Positions 1-6,928 of a stretch of DNA of 64,000 nucleotides are shown piece after piece. Numbering within the stretch: position 1 is the stretch's first letter; each line of letters begins with the position of its first letter. Made by a program: the position numbers and the translations under genes. The stretch is from Absicoccus intestinalis (GTDB lineage: Bacteria > Bacillota_I > Bacilli_A > Erysipelotrichales > Erysipelotrichaceae), in the NCBI RefSeq assembly GCF_033971885.1, contig NZ_JALBUS010000001.1:62001-126000 (forward strand), read 5' to 3'. The notes under the pieces are model-generated. The model was given only the letters and a program-made list of their open reading frames with translations. It did not search any database and was not told where the DNA came from.

Positions 1-485
1 TTTTTCATTCGCTCAAATAAATCTAAGTTTTCTTCAATAGAACGATTGCGATACGGAGATTCTTTGCCAGGCTCTGTCAAAGTACCACGATAGGCATGAA
101 TTTGCTCGGCCGATAGATCATCGACATAAGCCACCCCTTTTTTGATGTATTTGATGGCAATTTCATACATTTGATCAAAATAGTTGGATGCGAAGCGTAC
201 GCCACCAACATATTTAGCGCCTAACCATTCCACATCTTTGACAATCGATTCTACAAATTCATTGTTTTCTTTCATAGGATTGGTATCATCAAAGCGTAAG
301 TGGAAATCACCATGATATTCTTGGGCAAGGCCATAATTTAATAAAATCGATTTCGCATGGCCAATGTGTAAATAGCCATTGGGTTCTGGTGGAAATCGAG
401 TAACCACTTTTGTATATGTTCCGTCAGCAAGATCTTCATCAATGATGCGTTCAATAAAGTTCTTGCTATTGGTTTCTTTTTCCAT
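1..485 (-). CDS. glnS: Glutaminyl-tRNA synthetase, N-terminal part (cut by window start)
   Basis: Charges tRNA-Gln with glutamine in the cytoplasm. Translating the minus strand from ATG at 485 gives an N-terminus with RFPPEPNGYLHIGHAKSI, the class I HIGH signature in the form typical of GlnRS. A GGAGGAG ribosome binding site lies just upstream of the start. The frame is open to base 1, so only about 161 residues are visible and the KMSK half is outside the window. GluRS is unlikely, because the PPEPNGYLHIGHAK form is GlnRS-like. The identification is firm; only the length is unknown. Confidence 0.93.
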   Translation of the reverse strand, partial: MEKETNSKNFIERIIDEDLADGTYTKVVTRFPPEPNGYLHIGHAKSILLNYGLAQEYHGDFHLRFDDTNPMKENNEFVESIVKDVEWLGAKYVGGVRFASNYFDQMYEIAIKYIKKGVAYVDDLSAEQIHAYRGTLTEPGKESPYRNRSIEENLDLFERMK

Positions 486-540
486 TTCTTCTCCTCCATA
501 ACTTTCTTTAGATATAGTCAATTTTACCATAAATAAAAAG

Positions 541-567
541 AAAGTGCTTGATGAATCACAAGCACTT
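541..567 (-). terminator. Intrinsic terminator of the uracil permease gene
   Basis: Arms AAGTGCTTG and CAAGCACTT (542-550 and 559-567) pair perfectly over a loop of 8 and are followed on the minus strand by a T-rich tract. The stop codon of the permease gene lies inside the stem. Confidence 0.75.
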
Positions 568-1819
568 ATCCTTCTGGATTTAATAGATGGAATTTATCAA
601 AAACATAAAACAATAAACTCAAAAGCATCGCAACCACACATGCCAAGACCATACCAGTCAATTCAACCGTTCCAAAATGAATCGTGACACCCGATAAACC
701 GGTCACAAAGACAACCGAGGTCAAGATCATATTGATACTTTTTGAGTAATCCACTTGATCATCAACAAGAATACGCAATCCGGATGTTCCAATCATACCA
801 TACAATAAGAAACTAATTCCACCAATGACCGGTCCCGGAATGGTTTGGATCAAGGCCGATAAAGGACCAATAAACGAACAAATGATCGATAAGACTGCCG
901 CTCCACCAATGACTTGGACACTATATACGCCCGTAATGGCCATGACCCCAATGTTTTCGCCATAGGTTGTGGTAGGAACCGATCCAACCAATCCACTCAA
1001 GGCACTGGAAAAATTATCCGCAAACAAAGAGCGATGCAAGCCCGGATCTTTTAATAAATCACGACCAACGACTTCACTGGTTACAATTTGATGACCAATG
1101 TGCTCCGAAGTAATGACCAATAATACCGGTAAGATCATCAAGATCGCATGAATGTCGAATTTTGGTGCTTGAAAATGAGGCATCATGAAGAAGGATGCTT
1201 CTTGCACAGGACGTAGATCAACAATACCCACGCAAATGGCTGCGATGTAACCACAAACGATCGCAATCAAGATGGGAATCACACTAAAGAATTTACGGAA
1301 ACAAACCGATCCAACGATTGCCACGCCTAAAGTCACCGCAAATACGATCACATTGGCCGGATCGACCACTTTATCCAACAAACCCGCATTAGAAGCTGCA
1401 TTGCTGGATAATTCCAAGCCAATCAAAGCCACAACGGGTCCCATGGCTGCACTGGGTAAGACAATATCGATCCATTTGGTGCCTACTTTGTAGATGATAA
1501 AGGCAAGAATACACCCACAAATGCCGGTAACGACAAAGCCACCTTGGGCATAGGGAAACCCCCATTTCGCAATAACCAAGGAAGCCGGTCCTAAAAACGC
1601 AAAACTACTTCCTAAATAAGCCGGCGCTCTTCCTTTCGTGATCAAAATAAATAATAGGGTCCCAATTCCATTCATCAATAGCACAACGGCTGGATTGATT
1701 CCTAAGACAAAGGGAACCAATACGGAAGCACCAAACATCGCAAACATATGTTGCAGACTCAAGGGTGCTAATAAACGAAAAGGAACTTTTTCTTGTACTT
1801 GAATAATACGTTTCGCCAT
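566..1819 (-). CDS. uraA: Uracil/xanthine-type nucleobase permease (NCS2 family)
   Basis: Predicted proton-coupled nucleobase importer in the membrane, 417 residues, the usual NCS2 size. The start at 1819 is chosen because it follows AGAAGGAGAG at correct spacing; the frame extends 19 codons further without a ribosome binding site. Family features include the N-terminal PFRLLAPLSLQHMFAMFG segment, many hydrophobic helices, and the motif around SEHIGHQIVTSEVVGRDL that UraA/PyrP proteins share. It stands alone between its own promoter and a terminator. No PyrR-type attenuator is visible in the short leader. Uracil is the likely substrate, but xanthine or another base cannot be excluded from sequence alone. 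Confidence 0.85.
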   Translation of the reverse strand: MAKRIIQVQEKVPFRLLAPLSLQHMFAMFGASVLVPFVLGINPAVVLLMNGIGTLLFILITKGRAPAYLGSSFAFLGPASLVIAKWGFPYAQGGFVVTGICGCILAFIIYKVGTKWIDIVLPSAAMGPVVALIGLELSSNAASNAGLLDKVVDPANVIVFAVTLGVAIVGSVCFRKFFSVIPILIAIVCGYIAAICVGIVDLRPVQEASFFMMPHFQAPKFDIHAILMILPVLLVITSEHIGHQIVTSEVVGRDLLKDPGLHRSLFADNFSSALSGLVGSVPTTTYGENIGVMAITGVYSVQVIGGAAVLSIICSFIGPLSALIQTIPGPVIGGISFLLYGMIGTSGLRILVDDQVDYSKSINMILTSVVFVTGLSGVTIHFGTVELTGMVLACVVAMLLSLLFYVFDKFHLLNPEG

Positions 1820-1850
1820 TTTTTCTCTCCTTCTGAACCTTCCATGTGTA

Positions 1851-1880
1851 TTTATATCATATTTTTCCTCATGCATTCAA
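1851..1880 (-). promoter_or_regulatory. Promoter of the uracil permease gene
   Basis: TTGAAT (1875-1880), an 18-base spacer and TATAAA (1851-1856) on the minus strand, about 30 bases upstream of the permease start. It lies back to back with the tRNA promoter on the other strand. Confidence 0.55.
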
Positions 1881-1898
1881 TAAAGAGTGTGGTATAAT
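1870..1898 (+). promoter_or_regulatory. Extended -10 promoter of the tRNA-HAD-tRNA unit
   Basis: TGGTATAAT (TATAAT at 1893-1898) is a TGn-extended -10 located 8 bases before the first tRNA base. The -35 position is poor (CATGCA), which extended -10 promoters tolerate. Confidence 0.6.
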
Positions 1899-1906
1899 AG
1901 CGATGT

Positions 1907-1983
1907 GCGCCCGTAGCTCAATAGGATAGAGTGTCAGATTCCGATTCTGAAGGTTGCGGGTTCAATTCCTGTCGGGCGCGCCA
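1907..1983 (+). tRNA. tRNA-Arg, anticodon CCG
   Basis: Cloverleaf of 77 bases: acceptor GCGCCCG/CGGGCGC, D stem GCTC/GAGT, anticodon stem TCAGA/TCTGA with the 7-base loop TTCCGAT (anticodon CCG, reads CGG), T arm with loop TTCAATT, discriminator G and an encoded CCA. It is the first element of a transcript that continues into a HAD gene only 14 bases later. Confidence 0.96.
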
Positions 1984-1997
1984 TTTAAGGAGAGAAT

Positions 1998-2633
1998 ATG
2001 TCAACGATATTATTTGATTTAGATGATACCTTGATTCAATCCATGTATGTTTGGGAAGATGCCATTACGGCATTATTTGAAAAACTACATATTGATATAG
2101 ACTTTGAACGCGCTAAAAAGACCTTTATGACCAAGCGTTTTAGTGAAGTTCTTGTTTATATCAAGAAATATTATTATCCCCATGCCACCATTGAACAAAT
2201 GAATGATTTCTGTATGTCCTTTGTGATCGATCAATATCAACATCATGTTCCAGCAACCCAAGGTGCCGTTGAATTTGTACATGAACAAGCTAAAAAAGGA
2301 ACAACCATGGCCGTTGTCACTTCCAATGATTATCATGTCACAAAATCGGTTTTACAACGATTGGATATGTATGATGCGATGCAAGCCATCTTCTCGGCTG
2401 AAGAATTGCATTTGACCAAACGCGAACCAGAAATCTACAACTATGCATTAAACAAGTTACATGCCACACCAAAAGATACCCTTGTCTTTGAGGATTCCAT
2501 GTATGCGATTGAAACCGCTCGTTCATTGGGAATTCGTTGTATTGGCATTGAAAACGATTGGAATCGTCGTGATTTTATGAGAAATCATGTCGAAACGATC
2601 CATGACTTCACTGAACTACATTCGTTTCTGTAG
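1998..2633 (+). CDS. HAD-superfamily phosphatase (phosphoglycolate phosphatase-like), between two tRNA genes
   Basis: Predicted Mg-dependent phosphohydrolase of 211 residues; substrate unknown. HAD motif I is FDLDDTL near the N-terminus, motif II is VVTSN around residue 110, and motif IV is FEDSMYAI around residue 165; an alpha-helical cap lies between motifs I and II. AAGGAGAG is placed 6 bases before the ATG, inside the 14-base gap after the CCA of tRNA-Arg(CCG). The reading frame runs into the downstream tRNA-Arg(CCT): its TAG stop is formed by bases 8-10 of that tRNA. RNase P cleavage of the tRNA would therefore remove the stop codon from the message. The family call is sure; the substrate is not. 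Confidence 0.88.
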   Translation: MSTILFDLDDTLIQSMYVWEDAITALFEKLHIDIDFERAKKTFMTKRFSEVLVYIKKYYYPHATIEQMNDFCMSFVIDQYQHHVPATQGAVEFVHEQAKKGTTMAVVTSNDYHVTKSVLQRLDMYDAMQAIFSAEELHLTKREPEIYNYALNKLHATPKDTLVFEDSMYAIETARSLGIRCIGIENDWNRRDFMRNHVETIHDFTELHSFL

Positions 2634-2700
2634 CTCAGTTGGATAGAGCATTCGCCTCCTAAGCGAAGGGTCGGCGGTTCGAATCCGCCCAGGAACGCCA
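2624..2700 (+). tRNA. tRNA-Arg, anticodon CCT
   Basis: Cloverleaf of 77 bases: acceptor GTTTCTG/CAGGAAC, D stem GCTC/GAGC, anticodon stem TTCGC/GCGAA with loop CTCCTAA (anticodon CCT, reads AGG), T arm GGCGG-TTCGAAT-CCGCC, discriminator G and an encoded CCA. Its first 10 bases are also the last codons and stop of the upstream HAD gene. Confidence 0.96.
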
Positions 2701-2710
2701 TCTATATAAG

Positions 2711-2744
2711 AAAAACGATAAGACTTAGTCTTACCGTTTTTTTA
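2711..2744 (+). terminator. Terminator after the second tRNA-Arg
   Basis: Stem AAACGATAAGAC / GTCTTACCGTTT with one mismatch and a 3-base loop, followed by a T run. It closes the tRNA-HAD-tRNA transcript. Confidence 0.8.
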
Positions 2745-2756
2745 TTGGATCTCGTC

Positions 2757-2927
2757 TTATAAACCCAACATCTTAAATGCATCTTCTTCCGAATAATTTT
2801 CTGTACTAGAACTTCCTTTTTCTAATTCTTTCATCAATTGATTGAATGCATTGATTTTCATCTCTGAATTGCCCCTATCCTCCTTTGGAGCATCTACAAT
2901 ATTACGCATGATTCCATACCCTTTCAT
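2757..2927 (-). CDS. Small hypothetical protein, possibly the C-terminal remnant of a decayed gene
   Basis: A 56-residue frame on the minus strand. Its second half, NAFNQLMKELEKG followed by an acidic stretch and EDAFKMLGL, has the layout of the C-terminal part of small antitoxins of the RelB/StbD kind, but this is only a resemblance. The ribosome binding site is weak, and the frame stays open upstream of the ATG. A second open piece in another frame lies directly upstream (about 2944-3081), so this could be the tail of a frameshifted gene. No toxin partner is visible. The rest of the 2745-3181 gap shows only an inverted repeat (AAAGTGG/CCACTTT) near 3130-3178. Confidence 0.3.
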   Translation of the reverse strand: MKGYGIMRNIVDAPKEDRGNSEMKINAFNQLMKELEKGSSSTENYSEEDAFKMLGL

Positions 2928-3181
2928 GAATAGTTTAAGCCATTCAAACAGAAAAATTGATCATTGTGGGTACATCGTAACTACAACAATTGTATAAACT
3001 AATCTGTATTTCGTCTTGAAAAATAGTCACATTGAATCGAATATTTCTTTGAAATACTCCTCTTATTCTTGCTTGATCTACCGTTCATAAACCATGTTTA
3101 ATTGATTCCATATATAAACATGACTATAATTCGCAACAAAGTGGCCTAAGTCCTTTCCTATAGGGACATTGACCACTTTTT

Positions 3182-3679
3182 TCATTCTTTCACTGTCAAA
3201 GACTTTGCCTTGCATTTTTCAATAAGAGCACGTATCCCAACGCTCACAAATAAGATCAAACCACAAAAGATCGATAAAAATCCCAATGGCAACAAAAAGA
3301 AGTTTTCATGTAAGATACCCTGGGCATCCACATATTCGACCGACATCCCTTTAATGACTAACATCAATAAGCCCATCAATAAAAAGATCCCACCAATGAT
3401 TGAAGTAACCATATTGTATTTGGCCTTTCTTGTTTCACTCCCGTCTTTGATCACTTTTTCTGTTATGTTGTTCATATGATTGTTTTCTCCTTTCAACAAC
3501 TGGTCCAAGGAGATATCAAAAATATGGGACATTTGGATCAACATCTCAATGTCTGGTAGATTTTTATTGTTTTCCCACTTGGAAACCGCTTGTCGGCTTA
3601 CATGTAGCTGAGTGGCAAATTGCACCTGTGTCAGCTTTTTCTCTTTACGAATCGTTTTGATTTGTTGTCCAAAATCCAT
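3182..3679 (-). CDS. XRE-family transcriptional regulator with a C-terminal membrane domain
   Basis: 165 residues. Residues 1-65 form a Cro/CI-type helix-turn-helix (IRKEKKLTQVQFATQLHVSR then QAVSKWENNKNLPDI), the form common in Bacillota XRE regulators. After a short charged linker come two hydrophobic segments (about 90-110 and 130-150) and a basic tail, so the DNA-binding domain is probably tethered to the membrane, as in XRE proteins with DUF3955-like tails. GGAGGT precedes the ATG by 8 bases. It stands alone, so its target is unknown. It may respond to an envelope or membrane signal; this is inferred from the architecture only. Confidence 0.8.
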   Translation of the reverse strand: MDFGQQIKTIRKEKKLTQVQFATQLHVSRQAVSKWENNKNLPDIEMLIQMSHIFDISLDQLLKGENNHMNNITEKVIKDGSETRKAKYNMVTSIIGGIFLLMGLLMLVIKGMSVEYVDAQGILHENFFLLPLGFLSIFCGLILFVSVGIRALIEKCKAKSLTVKE

Positions 3680-3745
3680 GTCATTCTACCTCCATAATCA
3701 AAGTCTAGTTGCATTGGTTCCATGCTTCAAGAAAGTCGTTCTTGC

Positions 3746-3787
3746 CTTTAAAAAAATAGATAAGCAAGCGTTGCTTGCCTACCTATT
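3746..3787 (-). terminator. Terminator of the M20 amidohydrolase operon
   Basis: Arms AATAGATAAGCAAGC and GCTTGCCTACCTATT (3755-3769 and 3773-3787), nearly perfect, over a 3-base loop; a run of seven T follows on the minus strand. It lies 14 bases after the amidohydrolase stop. Confidence 0.8.
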
Positions 3788-3800
3788 TTAACGTAAAATC

Positions 3801-5180
3801 CTAAGAATCAAAATGATTAAGAATGGATTTATATTGGATACTCTTGTTTTCGTTAAATTCCTTTTGGGCTGCCTGTACATATTCTGGCTCCTGCAAGAAA
3901 TCAAAAGCTTGACCAGCCAATACATGAGCCGCGTAGAAAGCACCTTTGGCACCCAATGAAGAACCTGCACAAGCAGCGGCCTGCCAAGTATGCGGACCAA
4001 TCCCAACTGGCCAACAAGCACTAGAAAAAGTGGACATAGGCATATTAAAACTGACATCGCCCGTATCCGTACTGGCTGTCATGAAGACCGTTTTCCAAAA
4101 GGAACGATCTTCAACACAAGAATTCATAATTCGTTGGCTAGTTCCATACAAATGATTTTTGTTTTCAACAATTTGAGGATCCACACTCATCTGGATGGCT
4201 TTCGCAAAATCCAGCTCTTCTTGCGTAAACGGCGGGAAAGGTGCCTCTTTCAAATTCTCATAACAAATATCCGTCATGATCTTAGCCTTCTTCATTTCCC
4301 AACAACCATATTCAACATCGATATCCACTGTTGTCTCGGTCATCATGGCAGCGCCTTTAGCCACTTTTTCCACCCGATCTAAGATCGATAACACATCCGA
4401 CATATGGGGTGCACGAATAAAATACCAACTCGATGCAAGATCTGGGACAATATTTGGGATATTGTCACATTGCGTACTGTAATGGATTCGTGCTGCATCA
4501 ATGACATGTTCTCTTAAATAATTGACTCCAACGTTCATTAATTCCACGGCATCCAAGGCACTTCGTCCTTGCCAAGGGGCAACCGCTGCATGAGCGGTTT
4601 TACCACGAAAAACAAAACGTACCGAAATATTCGCTAAATACGACTCTTCATAGGCACAATTGATATCCATAGGATGCCAGCTCAAAGCCAGATCACACCC
4701 TTCAAACATTCCTAAGCGAAGCATTTTGACTTTTCCCGATAGCAATTCTTCTTCGGGACATCCATAAAAACGAATGGTGCCAGACATGTTTTCTTTTGCC
4801 AACCATTGTTGGATGGCCAATGCCGCCACCAAAGCAGCAGAACCCAAAAGATTGTGTCCACAACCATGACCAGCCCCACCGACTTGGACAGGTTCTTGAT
4901 GCGATATTGGCTTTTGCGATAGCCCTGGTAAAGCATCATATTCTCCCAATATCGCAATGACAGGTTTGCCTTGGCCATATTCGGCATAGAAAGTATGCTC
5001 CATCTTTGCCTGATCATGAATTGTAAAACCTGCTGATGATAAAATTTGTCGCAAATAGTTCGCCGAAAATTTTTCATGACCGCCTGTTTCTGGATGCGTG
5101 AACAAAGTCGATACACAATCCTCAAAAACGCTTTGTAACGAATCCACTGTCTGAAAGATATCTTGTTTATTCATGGGCAT
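3801..5180 (-). CDS. M20-family amidohydrolase, AbgB-like
   Basis: Predicted metal-dependent aminoacylase/peptidase of 459 residues in the cytoplasm. The M20 fold shows in GEYDALPGL, the metal-binding GHGCGHNLLG segment (around residue 105), PEEELLSGK and the GKTAHAA lid-domain motif near residue 195. Length and motifs match the AbgB branch (aminobenzoyl-glutamate utilisation) better than hippurate hydrolases. It overlaps the upstream membrane gene by 14 bases and is the last gene of a three-gene unit under a glycine riboswitch. The substrate may therefore be an N-acylated or peptidic glycine compound; this is inference. The start could also be the ATG 6 bases downstream; neither has a strong ribosome binding site. 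Confidence 0.85.
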   Translation of the reverse strand: MPMNKQDIFQTVDSLQSVFEDCVSTLFTHPETGGHEKFSANYLRQILSSAGFTIHDQAKMEHTFYAEYGQGKPVIAILGEYDALPGLSQKPISHQEPVQVGGAGHGCGHNLLGSAALVAALAIQQWLAKENMSGTIRFYGCPEEELLSGKVKMLRLGMFEGCDLALSWHPMDINCAYEESYLANISVRFVFRGKTAHAAVAPWQGRSALDAVELMNVGVNYLREHVIDAARIHYSTQCDNIPNIVPDLASSWYFIRAPHMSDVLSILDRVEKVAKGAAMMTETTVDIDVEYGCWEMKKAKIMTDICYENLKEAPFPPFTQEELDFAKAIQMSVDPQIVENKNHLYGTSQRIMNSCVEDRSFWKTVFMTASTDTGDVSFNMPMSTFSSACWPVGIGPHTWQAAACAGSSLGAKGAFYAAHVLAGQAFDFLQEPEYVQAAQKEFNENKSIQYKSILNHFDS

Positions 5181-5847
5181 GGAACACTTTCATACTTAAG
5201 AAAATCGAAACAAACACACAAGATAAAGTACCTAAATAATTGGCTGAGCCAGGCAGCCAAGTAAACAATCCCGCTTTGATGGCTACATTGATCAAGATGG
5301 CAAATACAGTCATGGTGACTCCTAATTTTCTTTGTTTCATGGCAAATTGCATCAACAAAGCACCAAACAAGGCAGGTAACAAATAATTCAAAGCCAATGT
5401 AATTGATTGTGGCAATTGAGAAAGAATTCGACTACCTAGAATAACACCGATTGTCAAAACAGAGACATTGATAATAATCGAAATGGCCATACCTAACGTT
5501 GCGATGATCGATCCTTGTTCCGTTCCTGGTTCCACATCGGCAGCTACTTGCGCCATACTTGCACAAGGCAAGCGCATATTGGAAATATTACCTGAAAGAA
5601 AGGCCATATAAGTACCTACAGGTCCTAAGACGGCAAAATAAGAAATGGGTTCCACAAACCATAAGATACCAAAGGCCGAAATAGCGGCAATCGCAGCCGT
5701 CAATAAAGCTGCCCAATCCGGCAATAAATGATAAACGATTGCCAGCAACAAAGCGGGTGTAAACGATAAAAGTGCACCGAGATATCCTGTTGTTTTCCCA
5801 ATGCGATGCATCATTGGTAAATATTCTTTTTCATAAAAATCTTTCAT
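5167..5847 (-). CDS. Polytopic membrane protein, partner of the DUF5058-like protein
   Basis: 226 residues, almost entirely hydrophobic, with about six or seven predicted membrane segments. AGGAGG precedes the ATG. It lies 10 bases after the DUF5058-like gene and overlaps the M20 amidohydrolase, so the three are probably co-translated. No family signature was recognised with certainty. The pairing with another membrane protein and a cytoplasmic amidohydrolase suggests a two-subunit transporter feeding substrate to, or removing product from, the enzyme. Direction of transport and substrate are unknown; the glycine riboswitch upstream points to glycine or a glycine conjugate. Confidence 0.75.
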   Translation of the reverse strand: MKDFYEKEYLPMMHRIGKTTGYLGALLSFTPALLLAIVYHLLPDWAALLTAAIAAISAFGILWFVEPISYFAVLGPVGTYMAFLSGNISNMRLPCASMAQVAADVEPGTEQGSIIATLGMAISIIINVSVLTIGVILGSRILSQLPQSITLALNYLLPALFGALLMQFAMKQRKLGVTMTVFAILINVAIKAGLFTWLPGSANYLGTLSCVFVSIFLSMKVFHAHE

Positions 5848-5857
5848 CTTCTGCCTC

Positions 5858-6553
5858 CTATAGTAATGCCGTAATGATCATGGATCCCAAGATCGCAATG
5901 GTCAAATTCCATTCTTTTAAACGTTTCATTTGAAATTTTTCAGTTATACACATCATAAGAGCCATGATCAAAGCCCCTAATACACAGGCCACTGCATTTT
6001 TATCCATCCGAACCAAATGGGTGGCTGACATCGCACTAAATACTCCAATGACTGCCGCCACCGAAATCATTGTCAATCGTTTGGCATTATTTCCCGAAAT
6101 CTTCGTTTGCACTTTTTCCATCCGATTGGCGGCAAACGTCGCAAATAAGACCCATCCAATCGAACCAATGACCATGGTCCAAAGTGCCATTGTCAAAGCT
6201 TGGGGTGTCATCTTATCTACGCCTAAGGTCACACCCACAGCGCTTGTTCCCATATTGGCCGCTGTCGATTCAAACATGACAGCACCAATCAAGGATAAAC
6301 GCATCCAAGCAATGGGACCACCCACTGTGATCAATAACGACAGCATCCCTGAAAGGATCACGATGGAAGGTCCAATCGAAGTAATCGCACCACTTCGAAT
6401 GGCTTCTTTCATTTGTCCTTTGCTCAAACCAACCTTATTGCCTGCTTGATAGGCTTTTCTCAGAAAGGTGATTGCTTGCACCAACACCACACAAACCGGA
6501 ACTCCACAAGCAATCCACATAGGAATTCCATTCGCAATTTGCATTGCATCCAT
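5858..6553 (-). CDS. DUF5058-like membrane protein (putative transporter subunit)
   Basis: 231 residues with several hydrophobic segments. The central part (SGAITSIGPSIVILSGMLSL, then GPIAWMRLSLIGAVMFE) matches my memory of DUF5058 proteins, which sit beside M20 peptidases in several Bacillota. The start at 6553 follows GAGGAGGAGAG; a further 13 upstream codons lack a ribosome binding site and run into the riboswitch terminator. It is the first gene after the glycine riboswitch and is followed by a second membrane gene and the amidohydrolase. A role in moving a glycine-related compound is inferred from context only. Confidence 0.75.
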   Translation of the reverse strand: MDAMQIANGIPMWIACGVPVCVVLVQAITFLRKAYQAGNKVGLSKGQMKEAIRSGAITSIGPSIVILSGMLSLLITVGGPIAWMRLSLIGAVMFESTAANMGTSAVGVTLGVDKMTPQALTMALWTMVIGSIGWVLFATFAANRMEKVQTKISGNNAKRLTMISVAAVIGVFSAMSATHLVRMDKNAVACVLGALIMALMMCITEKFQMKRLKEWNLTIAILGSMIITALL

Positions 6554-6575
6554 ATACTCTCTCCTCCTCGAAAAC

Positions 6576-6735
6576 AAAAAGTCGAATTCCACTTTTACCG
6601 TAGAATCCGACCTGTTTTCTTATTCTATACACCCTGTCCTTTTACCTGAGAGTTTCATGTTACCACTTGCCCCTTCGGTACTCCTAAGAGATTCTCCAGA
6701 GTTTCTCCATTATCAGTCTTCCTGATAACTTCTAC
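6576..6735 (-). promoter_or_regulatory. Glycine riboswitch (single aptamer) with intrinsic terminator
   Basis: On the minus strand the leader carries GGAGA..CTCTGGAGA, then CCGAAGGGGCAAG, then CTCTCAGGTAAAAGGACAG, the conserved core of the glycine aptamer. A hairpin TTATCAG/CTGATAA (6710-6728) sits just 5' of it and may be the ghost aptamer of a singleton type. Downstream, GTCGGATTC/GAATTCGAC (6581-6611) with a T run forms a terminator 30 bases before the first gene. Only one aptamer is seen. Glycine switches usually turn genes on when glycine is high, so the amidohydrolase/transporter unit is probably glycine-induced; this has not been shown here. Confidence 0.9.
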
Positions 6736-6744
6736 GATGATTCG

Positions 6745-6774
6745 AGTATACCATTTTCTTTCATTTATTTTCAA
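6745..6774 (-). promoter_or_regulatory. Promoter of the glycine-riboswitch operon
   Basis: TTGAAA (6769-6774), an 18-base spacer and TATACT (6745-6750) with an extended TGG in front, ending about 10 bases upstream of the aptamer. The remaining gap to 6928 is AT-rich and holds a (TA)n run at about 6836-6851 without other clear signals. Confidence 0.7.
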
Positions 6775-6928
6775 TATTTTTTCATAGAATATTTTCAATG
6801 ATTGTTCTGATTCATTTAATATTTTACTTTTTTAATATATATATATATAATTTTAATAAACATTCATTTAAGGTTCTTTTTATGTAAACACTGCATACTA
6901 TCCAATAGCTTAGGAGGCTTTATACACA

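Noticed and set aside
1819..1876. Longer N-terminus of the uracil permease (19 extra codons).
   Set aside because: No ribosome binding site and it overlaps the promoter; the start at 1819 has AGAAGGAGAG.
6836..6851. TA dinucleotide run as an origin or recombination site.
   Set aside because: Simple AT repeat without further signals or dnaA-box clusters.
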